From contig RPFO01000065.1 in NCBI GenBank assembly GCA_009746045.1, forward strand, positions 6,568,022 through 6,632,021: a stretch of 64,000 nt of DNA, in the 5' to 3' direction. The first letter of the stretch is position 1, and each line of letters starts with the position of its first letter. The notes below the pieces were generated by a model. That model made no database searches. It was not told where the DNA came from and saw only the letters and a list, made by a program, of their open reading frames with translations. Below, piece by piece: positions 52,735 to 63,975 of the stretch. The stretch comes from Mesostigma viride. Taxonomy: Eukaryota; Streptophyta; Mesostigmatophyceae; Mesostigmatales; Mesostigmataceae. Position numbers and translations under genes: made by a program.

Positions 52735-53795
52735 AAAAAAATTAAATTAAATTATAACATGCCTCCGTGGGGAGGTCATGTAGCACATATTTCATGATGG
52801 ATGGGGTGGAGGAAGCCGCGTGATCGAACTATCCTAACTCTAGAAAATCCTAACTGCACTACTCATCAAAACGCCTCCTCCGCTTGGGGGGAGGTGGCTT
52901 GCCCACAGGGTCGGGGGTGTGTGCCTTGACAATCTTCTTCCACCGCTCCTTGTCCTGCATGGCAGTCCAAAGACGGGAGAGAGAGTGGATGCGGTGCTCA
53001 AACTGGGCTGGGACCACGAGGTCGTCCAGCAGCATCTGAACGTAGTTGGTGACAGGTTTCCCTACCCTTTTGGGAATGTCCTTGGGGCCAGGCCAGGTCA
53101 GAATGTGCCGCCCTGGCTGTCCAAGCCGCTGGGGGCCGGCCAGACCAAGGGTGGTGTCGACCTGGCTGGTGCGTGCGAGGTGTCCTACAAATGCTATCCT
53201 ACGCTGTCTAATCTCGTCCGAAACACGAGGCATGCCATGATACAGAGACTCTGATGACGGACGCTCGGAAAAACCTACATTAAGGACCTGCCGGAGCATT
53301 CTGTAAACTGTGCCGTCGAGCCGAGCTGCCAGCTTGGGGGGGAGGGTCCACGCCTCGGCGCCATACGTGAGCACCGTGAGGACGAGGACCTTGAAGAGCA
53401 TGCGCTTGCGGTGCCCGTTACTTAGGCCCTTCGAGCGCCAGTAGGGTGTGAGCGAACGGAGCTTGGCCCAGGCAAGGCCGATGCGGGTGTCCACATCGTC
53501 GGCGGTGTCAGGAAGCCAGCTCCCCAGCAGCTTGAAGCGGTCGCGGAACGGGACCTCCGTCCCGTCGAGCAGGCGCGGCAGCGGTGGTTTACTGGATGCG
53601 CCTATCACCATCGCCTCAGTTTTGACACTAATCTCCAGCCCCACCGCCCGCGCCTCCAGGCCCAGGCAGTCCAGCCAGGTCTAAATGTGCTCGGGGCGCT
53701 CGATGAGGGTGGTATCATCCGCATAAATCAGGTCGGCAAGGCGGTAACCAGGTCTAACCCCGCCGTGCTCTTTCACGTTAAGGATGTCAATGGAT
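52735..53795 (-). mobile_element. LINE 3' half with the best-preserved RT C-terminal ORF
   Basis: The ORF 53644-52859 (261 codons) is open and encodes the region after the RT palm: GLEISVKTEAM, LLGSWLPDTADDVDTRIGLA, VLTYGAEAWTLPPKLAARL, RMLRQVLNVGFSERP, GMPRVSDEIRQRRIAFVGHL and a Lys/Arg-rich end. Just upstream, in the same sense, YADDT codons at about 53708-53730 are separated by one stop (at about 53682). The 3'UTR, stem-loop 52757-52781 (CCTCC/GGAGG, loop GTGG) and AAATT tail follow. 5'-truncated. Confidence 0.85.
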
Positions 53796-53799
53796 ACAA

Positions 53800-54110
53800 G
53801 CTAGGGCTATTATACAAACTATTCTAGTCCGCAGGGGGCGCGCGTCCACATCTTGTGGTTGATCATCAGGTCCCCACCAATCCAGTACGCCTTTGGCTTC
53901 TGGGGGTCCTGCTTGTGGTCGAGGTATTCCGGCCACAGATCGCGTCACTGCTGCTGCTGAGCGGGGGTCAGGTCGTCGTCCAGCGTCCAGGTGAGGTTGT
54001 GCAACCTCTTGCGACGAGAAAGGAACCGCTGCTTGTCCTCGGGGGAGGGGAAGGCTGTCCTCGGGGGTCTGGTGGGGGACCCGCCTTGTCCCGTGAGTGG
54101 GGGATCGTCC
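53800..54110 (-). pseudogene. LINE ORF1-like remnant
   Basis: The minus strand reads LTWTLDDDLTPAQQQQ, then after a stop LWPEYLDHKQDPQKPKAYW and IGGDLMINHKMW. Blocks are shared with 20370-20400 and 35770-35800. It abuts two RT-derived fragments, giving a scrambled mosaic. Confidence 0.55.
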
Positions 54111-54530
54111 GAAATACGAGGCATGCCATGATACAAAGACTCTAATGACGGGCGCTTGGAAAACCCTACGTTCAGGACCTGTCGGAGCATCCTGTAAACT
54201 GTGCCGTCTAGCTTAGCTGCGCCAGTGTGGGTGTGAGTGTCCACGCCTCGGCGCCTCCACGCCTCCCTCCTCGCTGTGTATATAGGGTTGAAGGTTCCTT
54301 TACTCTGTATTGGCACCCACGCGACGCAGTCACGTGCTTATTAATTAATTAATTAATTAATTAATTAATTAATTTTTCCAAATCACGGAGAGGCCCAGGC
54401 CCCCCATGTCCATTTTGAAGATTAGCTTAGCGTTAGCTTGGTTAGGTTTCGCGGCTTCGCTCACCCCCACCCATCAGCGTGCAATCGAATACGTGTGCTA
54501 CATGATCTCCCACCAAGCTAGGGGGTCACT
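54108..54530. mobile_element. Mosaic of three LINE fragments
   Basis: 54108-54225 (minus) matches the RMLRQVLNVGFS block. 54340-54412 (minus) carries a (TTAA)n tract joined to the coding block found at 49893-49925 of the CTCGTG subfamily. 54413-54530 (plus) is a 3'UTR with GTGTGCTACATGATCTCCCA, in which the hairpin's far arm is lost. Confidence 0.65.
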
Positions 54531-54959
54531 TATGGGGCGCAAAAACTAACTGCATAGAGTAGCAAGTACATTCAAGAAGCAGCGCACACACTTGGAGCTC
54601 AGCGCTATAGATTTATAATGGCTGAACTAACAACTGGCCCATGGCACTGGCCTGAAATCAGTGCTTGCTTTACTTCATTACTTACATTAATTACAGAAAA
54701 TGTGTGTCTAGATTACAGTAGTAGTTGTCTCAGTTAACATAGGGCTCAATGGAAACCACAGAACCCTGTCCTTTTTGCCCCATACGTTTGTCCGCATACC
54801 CTGCAGTAAAGCCTACTGCCGAAAAGCAGTTGTACTCTCAATGACTGTGAACATAGACCAGCCCAGCTGCAAACGACGTCACCTGTAAACGAAACCAGAA
54901 CAAAGCCCGGAAAGGAGAACTTTTGCGGATGACTGTTGGTGTAAGTTGGCGATGCCCTA
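54531..54959. other. Unassigned
   Basis: No gene or repeat family was recognised. Confidence 0.4.
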
Positions 54960-55033
54960 GGATCCGGAGGCGTCCGTCCTATAGTCAGCGAAAGTTGGTG
55001 CGAGAGGTCCCCAGTTCGATTCCGGTCGGATTC
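54960..55033 (+). repeat. tRNA-derived sequence (tRNA pseudogene or SINE head)
   Basis: 74 nt with a seven-pair acceptor-like stem (GGATCCG at 54960-54966 with CGGATTC at 55027-55033, one G-U). Box-A-like TAGTCAGCG is at 54982-54990 and a canonical box B GTTCGATTC at 55014-55022. The A-B spacing is only 23 bases, and D, anticodon and T stems are not convincing, so it is unlikely to be a working tRNA gene. No anticodon is assigned. Confidence 0.45.
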
Positions 55034-55159
55034 ATTTGCAGATCGCGTTTTTCCGCGTTTTCCGCGGACCGGCACTGAACGCAAATGGTTTTCACCTTTG
55101 CGGCGTGCCAAATCAGAAACCAGAATGGCTGTCTTGAAGGTTTGAAGTGCATGGTTACC

Positions 55160-55285
55160 CATTATTATTATCAAGGAGACAACCAGCGCATGATTATTAT
55201 TATCATTATCATTATTATACTACTATTACTATTATGATTGTTATCAAGGAGACAACCTACTATTACTATTATTATTGTTAGTATC
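55160..55285. repeat. (ATT)n tract with two ATCAAGGAGACAACC insertions
   Basis: An ATT/ATC trinucleotide tract is interrupted at about 55170-55190 and 55236-55257 by the dispersed ATCAAGGAGACAACC motif. On the minus strand the motif plus ATT run looks like a retroposon 3' end and tail. Confidence 0.65.
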
Positions 55286-55564
55286 GATTCTCCCTGTTTC
55301 AGTCCTGTCCCGTCCTGACATCGGGCCTTGTGCTCCAGTCCTCAGCCATAGAGACCACAGGCAGGCTGTCTCATGGACCAACACTATGCTCATAAAGTGC
55401 AAACATGTTTGGAAAGTGTGGCCTTACAACGACGATGCCGTGAACATATCCGGTTCCCAGTCCTTTTCTTGACTGCAAGCTTGACGGCACCACCCTGCTT
55501 GATGGCACCGTTCTCAGGACCTACGGGCCGAATCCGTATGTTGTCCAACCCCTTGGAACGCCGC

Positions 55565-56527
55565 CTACTGGCCGAGCCCGTTGCCGTTTACCTTCTCGGG
55601 CCGACGTGACGACGCGAGATACTTGGCGACATTGGGAAGCGCAGAGATTCGGGCGTGGTGCGCGACCAGGGCAGGGTACAGCTCCTTCATCTCCTTGGGA
55701 TACAGGGGGACCCTGATCAGGCAGTCCGTGAGGTGCCAGAGGCTAATGTCGGCGATGGACAGCCGCGAGCCGACGGCGAAGCCCTTGCCGCCATTGTTGC
55801 GCAGAAGAATGTTGTTCAAAAAGGAGACGTGCGCGCCCCGCACCTTCTCAAAGGCAGACTCCGGCTTCAAGTGGGTGTTGAAATAGGCCGTCTTGGCCTC
55901 GGGCGCGAGCTGGTCGGTGTAGATCATGAATATGTACTTCATGTAGATGTCCTCGATGCCGAGCAGGTACATGTCAATCAACGCGGCCTCTGCCAAGGAG
56001 TCGCCGTACAGTTTGTACTTACGGCCAAGGTGGCGCATGATGGCGCCCAACTGCGCAATAGTGATGCCTTCGTCCTCGTAGACGGGGCACTGGCCAAACG
56101 GGAAGTGCTCCGTGCCAGAAAGGCGCTTCATTTCTGGGTAATCAAGACCTGGGCCATCGGGCACACCCGTGTCTTCGTACTCAACCCCAAGCTGCTCCAA
56201 AACCAGGCGGATAGGCTCGCCTCGCCCCCGAAGTTGGAAGTAATTCAGCTTTGGCTTTGCTGCCATGGCTGTCACTGGTTGTGAATTTGCCCTCTTAGTG
56301 CTCAAGCAGAGAGATCTGGATGGCCTCGGAGAGAAACTGGGTGTGAATGTGGCGCGGCTAGTGAAGGCTCCCGAAAGCGACTGGTTCAGTGCAAAGGCGC
56401 CACAGGTCAGTGCTCCGAGGGACATTCGCAGGAACTTGCAAGCCTTCTCGCACTGCAGGAATGTAGGGTGCTGGGCTGCTGGCAATGTAGGGTGCGCAAT
56501 GGGGTTTTGTGCAGCGAGCGATGGCAA
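55565..56527 (-). CDS. Glutathione S-transferase with N-terminal transit-like extension
   Basis: Single open exon, 320 residues. Residues about 92-170 form the thioredoxin-like N-domain (LNYFQLRGRGEPIRLVLEQL, with Tyr96 at the usual catalytic Tyr position; FGQCPVYEDEG; IAQLGAIMRHLGRKY in the glutathione-binding turn). The rest is the all-helical C-domain, with RLSIADISLWHL as the conserved N-capping/hydrophobic-staple motif. This is the cytosolic GST fold of the sigma/mu/alpha type, conjugating glutathione to electrophiles or acting as isomerase or peroxidase. The usual QS pair is replaced by AQ, which may alter glutathione binding. The first 87 residues are Ser/Ala/Arg-rich and almost free of acidic residues, suggesting plastid or mitochondrial import. 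Met35 (56425) and Met88 (56266) are alternative starts; the latter would give a cytosolic form. Intronless, unlike its neighbours. Confidence 0.92.
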   Translation of the reverse strand: MPSLAAQNPIAHPTLPAAQHPTFLQCEKACKFLRMSLGALTCGAFALNQSLSGAFTSRATFTPSFSPRPSRSLCLSTKRANSQPVTAMAAKPKLNYFQLRGRGEPIRLVLEQLGVEYEDTGVPDGPGLDYPEMKRLSGTEHFPFGQCPVYEDEGITIAQLGAIMRHLGRKYKLYGDSLAEAALIDMYLLGIEDIYMKYIFMIYTDQLAPEAKTAYFNTHLKPESAFEKVRGAHVSFLNNILLRNNGGKGFAVGSRLSIADISLWHLTDCLIRVPLYPKEMKELYPALVAHHARISALPNVAKYLASSRRPEKVNGNGLGQ

Positions 56528-56954
56528 GCTAGGATGAGCGAGATGCAGGCATTTTGTGCTTGATGATTCAGGGGATGATTGCTGAAAAATCCAGATCAGG
56601 TGTCGCGTGGATGCTGCCTGGAAACTTGTCAGAATAAGAGGTCAGAATAGGTCAGAATGCCGGGAGTCAAATATTTTCGGGGAAATGGGTATATTTTATT
56701 AGCCAATTATGGACCAAAGAGGTGAGAGGGGAAATGAGTATCAGCGAATCCTAATGAAGGTGGGCACACACACGTGTGGCGGTGACAGGTGAAAGGCTAA
56801 TAGGGCGCGTTATTAGAAGGGAGTCAAATATTCCAGGTAAATAGGTGTACGTTTATTCCAAATATAGCCAGTAGTTAATCCCTGCTAAGCCTAGGGTATC
56901 AAGATGTCAGTGGCTAAAACGGAGCCTTACTAGACCACGGAAGCCACTGGACTT
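56528..56954. other. Upstream region of the GST gene with two dispersed repeats
   Basis: 56683-56745 is an inverted relative of 4331-4400 (GGGTATATTTTATTAGCCA, AAAGAGGTGAGAGGGGAAAT). 56827-56890 repeats the 43790-43885 block. Promoter elements for the minus-strand GST should lie in 56528-56680; none is clear. Confidence 0.5.
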
Positions 56955-57564
56955 CTAAGGGGTTGTCATTGGGCATGTGGGTAAAGATCCTGTTTTTGCC
57001 CATGAGGTCATGAAAGATCTCAAGTGGGCTGGGCTTATCCTGGTCCGTCCGCCGGCGCCAGGGTCCCAGATTTTGTTTTGTTCATTTGCAACCATCCAGT
57101 AGCGTCGCATGCCGGAGTTCCCGCCATAGGTAAATGAAGCGTGAGAGAACCCCAGCTTTGTCGAAAACTGTGCGCCTATTGAACACCACATCGTTTCGCA
57201 CCGTCCAGATTGTATATACTATACATGAATATGCTATGCTATACTATGAATACTATACATGAATATGCTATACTATGAACATGCATCATGATGTGCGGAG
57301 CCATATCCACGCTTGTTGTGAAAAGGTGAGCTCAAGGCCAGGGGTGCCAGTGATGCCAAAGATAATTGAGCGGGTAGACACCGGTATGATAGGCTCAGAT
57401 GTCCAGGCTGCCCATAAACCAATCAACCAGGTCCAAACTCCCTGGAGGTTACACCATAAAAATCGGTGTTCCACAGTTTCAGTGGGGTTGGTACATAAAC
57501 AAGTAGCAGGGTGGTGAAATCGCCGGTGAAGGATCCCCCCTACCCCGATGGACCGGTGCATCAA
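56955..57564 (-). mobile_element. Non-LTR retrotransposon fragment with zf-RVT-like domain
   Basis: Minus-strand codons encode CLCTNPTETVEHRFLWC followed by LQGVWTWL. This is the Cys/His arrangement of the zinc-binding region found after the reverse transcriptase in plant-type L1 elements. The downstream frame (57191-56955) appears to continue the same protein after a frameshift. It is a different LINE lineage from the hairpin-ended ones. Confidence 0.65.
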
Positions 57565-57579
57565 GAGGTGTTCAACAGG

Positions 57580-58877
57580 ACCTACCTAGAATATACCCAT
57601 TTCTATCACACCGACTACCCTCAGTGGGTCACCAGCTGGTCGATACGTGGTACCCGGCCTCTTACAGGTAACCTAACGATATTCTTATTGGTTAATAAAA
57701 TATACCCATTTACCAGAAAAAATAAATATAGTACCCATTTCCCCGAGAAAATAAATGGGCCCCGTCCAGGCTCCTCCAGATTACATGCTGCCGGCGTTGC
57801 ATTGCCCTGGGAAGCGGGAATTGGGCAACACAGCATAATATATGTACGGTAAGAATTATGCTGGTCATGTCCGGCGTGGGACTCCACAACAACATTTTAC
57901 TGTACAACAACAACAGCAACACAACAGGTTACTGAAGTTACCTAGTCCACGATCCCCAGGCGCAGACGGCAGAGCTGCCGCCGACTGACGTTTCCGAAAA
58001 GAGGCTTTCATAACGAGCATTAGTGTAGTATCATCCAATCACTCGTCCTTGGAAACTCTCGGAGGCCACCTTTCTCCACTTTAATATTTGACTTTCCAGA
58101 CGCTGCTATTATTTGGCTACATGTGGGATCAACTCGCCTGGACATGTTGTCATTGGATCCAGTGGAATTTGGCTGGGTGCTAAATCAGGGTGACAGCAGA
58201 ATTGTACAGTACAACTGTAAAAGGCCTTTACGAGTACACGGCAGACTGAGTGGGGCTACACAATGCTCCGGCATAAAAACCATCAATTCCACCCCGGACG
58301 GACACGCTGGGGCGCTACTGAGTGGCCTGGCCACACCTGGGTCCGCAACATCACCCTCGCCGTTGACCACCCGTTGATTGATCGCCGCGCGACCGACGTA
58401 CAACTGTTTCCAAGGACGAGTGATTGGATGATACTACACTAATGCTCGTTATGAAAGCCTCTTTTCGGAAACGTCAGTCGGCGGCAGCTCTGCCGTCTGC
58501 GCCTGGGGATCGTGGACTAGGTAACTTCAGTAACCTGTTGTGTTGCTGTTGTTGTTGTACAGTAAAATGTTGTTGTGGAGTCCCACGCCGGACATGACCA
58601 GCATAATTCTTACCGTACATATATTATGCTGTGTTGCCCAATTCCCGCTTCCCAGGGCAATGCAACGCCGGCAGCATGTAATCTGGAGGAGCCTGGACGG
58701 GGCCCATTTATTTTCTCGGGGAAATGGGTACTATATTTATTTTTTCTGGTAAATGGGTATATTTTATTAACCAATAAGAATATCGTTAGGTTACCTGTAA
58801 GAGGTACCACGTATCGACCAGCTGGTGACCCACTGAGGGTAGTCGGTGTGATAGAAATGGGTATATTCTAGGTAGGT
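57580..58877. mobile_element. Foldback element: ~475-bp inverted repeat around a 349-bp spacer
   Basis: The arms 57580-58056 and 58406-58877 are almost exact inverted copies; the only clear difference seen is a short indel near GGTACC. The same 78-residue frame reads from both arms. Outer ends read ACCTACCTAGAATATACCC. No transposase or clear target duplication was found. The right flank (58878-59010) has further copies of the AAATGGGTATTTTTTATTA-type motif, which also occurs within the arms. Confidence 0.85.
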
Positions 58878-59648
58878 ATTTATTATCCAATAATTTCCGG
58901 GTAAATGGGTATTTTTTATTACCAATGGGAATATCGTTAGGTAAAGGGGTATTTATTATCGAACTATACTGTAGACCAGAGAGGTGAAATGGGAAATGAG
59001 TATCCTAAATGGATTATGGAGCCCATTTACCCTTGTATATTTTCATAGGTGCGTTATTATGTCAAGCAGACAACCAGCGCAGGCCAGAAAGCGGGAGAAT
59101 CTTCGTTTGCAAGCAGCTACAGCGTTCGCTAGCATTAAGAGGGTGGTGAATCCGGACCTGGGTAACCTGGGTAACGTACGTATTTACCGGTAATGCAAGC
59201 TGCAGTGCCCGCCTCAACGGGCCACGGCCTTGCCACGCTGTCAGGCTGTCACCGCCCGTGACTAGCGACGTGATAGAAATCATGGCTGGCCGGAATGGGC
59301 ATCGGACATAAACTGGAGTACAGCAGCGGTTGGCAGCGTGGGTGTATTCTGGACCGACATGGTAGGTAGGCAATGCGCGAGCCCAGAAAACGACGACAAT
59401 TGCTGCAATTGCTGTATATGTTACTCCAATCGTCTTCTCTAGTTAACCTATCGGGGCCGGCTCGAGGATCTTGGGATGCAACCCACGCCAGGCGGATAAT
59501 CATGATCTCCATGCCAGTACCTGTAACCCCGTCGCTCTGTATCTAACTCCTGTGTATGATTATGTATGGATTTGCAGCCTGCGTTTACACATGGAGATAA
59601 GTACCTGAAATTATTCGGCACGGAAACAGTTGGGATTAGGATTTCATC
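58878..59648. other. Region upstream of the Rab21-like gene
   Basis: It includes the terminal motif relatives to about 59010 and a partial SINE-like repeat copy (59056-59099: GACAACCAGCGCAGGCCAG, GCGGGAGAAT). The last 100 bp before 59649 should hold the promoter and 5'UTR. Confidence 0.5.
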
Positions 59649-62401
59649 ATGCCGACTGTCCTGAAAATAGTTCTTCTTGGCGAAGGTGAGTTGAAGCTTT
59701 ATTTGTTTTCCCAGTCCCTTTCCCTCGTGATGTTTAATCTGATGACGAGAAGCTCATTTGCAAGTGATTGTGAATCCGTTGAGGCTTAATCCTAAAAAAA
59801 TGGTATCCTTGTCGGTCATGTATGTTTTCGTGGAACCCTGGGCCAGGTCGTGTGGGGAAGACGTCTCTTCTTGTTCGCTATGTACATAATCAATTTAATG
59901 AAGCTCAGCCAGCCACGTGTCAAGCTTCTTATTTGACGAAGCGGTTGGAGGTCGACGGAGACGTCGTGACGCTAGCCTTATGGGTACGGCAGGACCTCAA
60001 TTCGCTGTACCGTGTTTTCGGTTGTCCAGTAAGGTGGACCAAGCCGGTGTGGCTCCTTGACAGCCTGGTGGGTCGTGCACCTCCCCGGCCATCTCTCTTA
60101 TGAAGGATCAGAACGCACAAACAAGTCCGTTTGGTTGTCAGCTCATATACACGCACCCATCACAGTCTGCCCCGCGTGTCCCCCCTGCTTCTGCCCACGT
60201 AACATCCCAGAATTATTCACATTACCATTTCTTTCCTTGCGTGACCAGTAATTACATACATTACCATTTACCTTGTTTACATGACCATTTCCCTTGTGAC
60301 GATACCACTTACATCGTTTGCATGGCCATTCGCCTTGTTTACAAGACCATTTACAATAGGTACATGACTCTTTGTTTACCTTGTTTGCGTAGCCATGTGC
60401 ATTGTTTGCATGACCATTTCCGTGAATGGTCGCAAGCCCAAGCAGCAGGGCCTGGTAGTGACGTATGCACCGAACATCCGGGTCCTGGTGGTGGCGTGGG
60501 CACCGAACATGCGGGGCCTGGTGGTGGCGTGGGCACCGCACATGGGTGCATGTCGCAGGGCCAATCCATGCAGCCAGTGACCACGCGTTGATGTGTCGTG
60601 CTCCCATTGGTTCTGGGCTCCTAGTACATCAGAACCCAACCAGTTATAGGGGACCTGCCGCTAGGCTGATAAGGGCTAGCCCTCTTAGAGGGGGGCGGGT
60701 TCCTAAGTCCTAGCTTGCGGGGCGGTCATCCGCTGAGGTACCTAGTTCACGGATGACAAATGGGTAGTGGCACTCAGGATGATTGATGCGCACACTCCTG
60801 GCAATGAGCTGGTAGTGGCACTCAAGGATGATCGATGCGCACACTCCTTGCAATGAGCTGGTAGTGGCACTCAAGGATGATCGATGCGCACACTCCTGGC
60901 AATGAGCTGGTAGTGGCACTCAAGGATGATCGATGCGCACACTCCTGGCAATGAGCTGGTAGTGGCACGCGGGATTTTGGATGGATATGCTACTAGTAAA
61001 GCGGTTGGGTTCGCGACGCCTCGTAAAGTTGGGGCAACGATCGGGTATGGAAGGAACGGTGAATCAAGGATGGACACTGACACAGTGTAGACACCGAAGC
61101 GGTGGGTTAGCCACGGGTGACCGTTCCCAACCGCCTTGCTGGCCCTGTGGGGGGGGTTCAGCTCTTGCCCGGAAAGGGATAGTCTGTCCTCGGCCCGAGG
61201 CCTTGCCCTGGCTTGCACCCCTCTGCTCTGCCTGTGTGTGTTGATGGGGGACGGGGGGACGGGGGACGGGGGACGGGGGACGGGGGGACGGGGGACGGAG
61301 GGACGGGGGACGGGGGGACGGGGGGACGGGGGACGGGGGGGGACGGGGGGACGGGGGACGGGGGACGGGGGACGGGGGACGGGGACGGGGGGACGGGGGG
61401 GGGACGGGGGACGGGACGGGGGACGGGGACGGGGGGACGGGGGACGGGGGGACGGGGGACGGGGGATGGGACGGGGGGGGGCATGGGGGACGGGGGACGG
61501 GGGACGGGACGGGGGACGGGGGACGGGGGGGCGGGGACGGGGGACGGGGGGACGGGGGACGGGGGATGGGGACGGGGGGACGGGGGGACGGGGACGGGGG
61601 GGACGGGGGGACGGGGGGGGGGGGGGGGGGGGGGGGGGAATGAGGGGATCGGGAGTACGGGGAAGGGGGCGGGGGGGGGGGGTTTATGCAAGTACTTTGT
61701 TAAAAATATTATTGTGCTGGAATGTGGAGTTTTTTGGATTTGAGAATGTGTGGGGCACGTGAAAATGTGTGGATTCGTGGACATGCGACTGTGCTGACAT
61801 GAGGTGGTGCTGTGTGGGCCATCCAGCGGCACATCCAAGATGACTATTACTGCTACCGCTACATGACCACTACAATGATATAGTAAAACAACTACTGTTA
61901 CTATTATCATTAGACAATATCCGGCAAAAAGAAATAAGATCGTTCCCTATCTTGGGGATGGTGCTGGGCTAGAGGCCGGGCGGGCTGCGCTGGAGGCAAG
62001 GGGACAGTGACGGGTGAGGGCGAGGGTGCACTATGTGTGTACATGTGTGGGTGGGTGTGCGTCTGGATGTGTCTGCATCATGTGTGTGTGCGTATGCGTA
62101 CATGTTGTGCGTGTATGTGTGTGTGTGCGTGTGTGCGCTCTTGTCCATACTCATGCGTGCACGTGCACGTGCACCTGTGGGGCTGCAGGCGCATTTGCAT
62201 GCCTGTGTGTGCAACTGCGTGCTTAGGACCTACCTGCCGTCGGCATGCGGTCACCTTTTCTTACGCGCGTTCCTGGGCCTCTCTGCGTTTCCTATATCCA
62301 TGGGGCCTTTGCCGCCCAACCCGGCGCTTCCACGAAGCAGGACACGGCGGGCCAGGAACGGTTCCACGCGCTGGGGCCCATCTACTACCGTGATGCCGAC
62401 G
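59649..62401 (+). CDS. Rab21-like small GTPase, N-terminal part
   Basis: Three exons: 59649-59685 (MPTVLKIVLLGE, ends phase 1), 59847-59983 (ends phase 0 after ALW) and 62341-62401 (DTAGQERFHALGPIYYRDAD, then a possible GTTCGT donor). The P-loop GEGRVGKTS spans the first junction. Switch I has the Rab21-type ATCQASYLTKRL, and switch II DTAGQERFHALGP is joined across a 2.36-kb intron. These give a GTP-binding core for a Rab controlling endosomal trafficking in other eukaryotes. The NKxD and SAK motifs and the prenylated C-terminus must lie beyond the right edge. The Rab21 assignment rests on the QASYLTK and FHALGPIYYRD signatures. Intron 2 is packed with four different tandem arrays. The region 62402-64000 shows no further exon. 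Confidence 0.85.
60225..60420. repeat. Degenerate ~20-bp tandem repeat in Rab21-like intron 2
   Basis: About nine drifting units of the type TACATGACCATTTCCCTTGT. Confidence 0.75.
60452..60545. repeat. 33-bp tandem repeat, about three units
   Basis: Units contain CCTGGTGGTGGCGTGGGCA followed by CCGAACATGCGGG-type sequence. Confidence 0.8.
60757..60970. repeat. 49-bp tandem repeat, four units plus partial
   Basis: The unit contains AGCTGGTAGTGGCACTCAAG, then GATGATCGATGCGCACACTC, then CTGGCAATG. Copies are nearly identical, so amplification is recent. Confidence 0.9.
61245..61680 (+). repeat. (GGGGGAC)n-type G-rich minisatellite
   Basis: GGGGAC/GGGGGAC/GGGGGGAC units of variable length, with an uninterrupted run of about 25 G near 61611-61638. 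It lies on the sense strand of the Rab21-like intron 2 and is strongly G-quadruplex-prone. Confidence 0.95.
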
Positions 62402-63584
62402 GTTCGTCAACGTAGATGCCATGATGGATGGAATGATCGACGGTTCCTAGTGATTCTCTGTGCTGAGTACTCTTGTGCACGTGCTTGACCAGTGCGTGTG
62501 GGTCCTTAACGCCTGGCTGGTCCTCGTGTTGGTTGGTGTCCCTACATGAACCGAAATAGGAACGCGAGGTCATTTGTTTGTGCTGAGGACTCCCATGCAC
62601 GTGCTTGAACGACGCATGAGCGGGGACGTTTACCTGTTGCTTCGCGATGGCTGCGTAAGGATACCACAATGAAGTGGCTGCGTTCCACTTTCTCAGGGCC
62701 TGCTTCTTGCCCGCATGCGAGACAAATTCTGCTTACACAGGCGTAGCCCAGGAGACATGACCTCCCACGACATTGTTTATCATTCATTTTTGCCCCCAAG
62801 TGCCCTCAGAATGATGCGCACATCAAGCTCAATCAAGCTCAATCAAGCTGTATCCACCCATCAGTAGCCGTTGTCTCTCTAGAGTCTGTTTGTTGGGGTC
62901 CAGAAAGTTATCATGTAACCAGCCCTGCATTGATCGAAAGGGCCATTTGTCTATGGCTAGGCGCCTCCTGTACAGGATCCTTGGTGTGTGGTGTGTGCCA
63001 GGGAGCCCCTGGTGTCTCCCTCCCTCGCTCCCTCCCTCCCTGCCTTTACCCCCCTCTCCCTCTCCTTGTCCCTTTATCCGTGTGTCCGTGCAGAAGCGCG
63101 CCACGTGATTGGTTACAACGTGACGGGGTGTAGCATTCATTGACTTCTCGTCCTACTAAGTTGACAGTGGCAGCAATGGACAATGGCATGAGTAGGGAGA
63201 ACTACGTCATTGGCTGGATGATCGAGGCTGCGGTTGTAGCTTTCACTGTTTGGATGGTCAATGTTGCTGTCGGCTGCATGGCATGGTTGAGTAGTCGCAC
63301 ACCCACTTGGGGGATGCGGCCATCCTTTTTGTGGTCGTTGCACGCTCAGGAGGGCCGGCTTGATGTAGCTAATCATGCAGCGATGCCACATTGTGATTCT
63401 TTCATCCCGTGGATGCACAAAAGCAGTTGTTTTCTATGCATGGTGTTGATACACTTAGCTACTGTCTGCCCTTAGCCTCCCTCTCGTTTCAATGACAAGG
63501 GCCTGTCCCACCCTTGCCCATTCCTCATCCCCTCCCCCGCTCTCCCCCGCTTACTATTCCCCTAGTTTTGTCACCACCATCATG
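62402..63584. other. Presumed intron 3 of the Rab21-like gene; nothing recognised
   Basis: A direct repeat (GTGCTGAGTACTC..GTGCACGTGCTTGA and GTGCTGAGGACTCCCATGCACGTGC) occurs at 62459 and 62580. ATCAAGCTCA is tandemly tripled at 62823-62850. No exon continuing the GTPase (NKxD motif) was found. Confidence 0.45.

Positions 63585-63975
<391 letters not shown>

Noticed and set aside
60757-60970. CRISPR-like array
   Set aside because: The 49-bp units are contiguous without unique spacers and the context is a eukaryotic intron.
61158-61910. Pro/Arg- and Gly-rich frames over the GGGGGAC array
   Set aside because: Repeat artefact within the Rab21-like intron.
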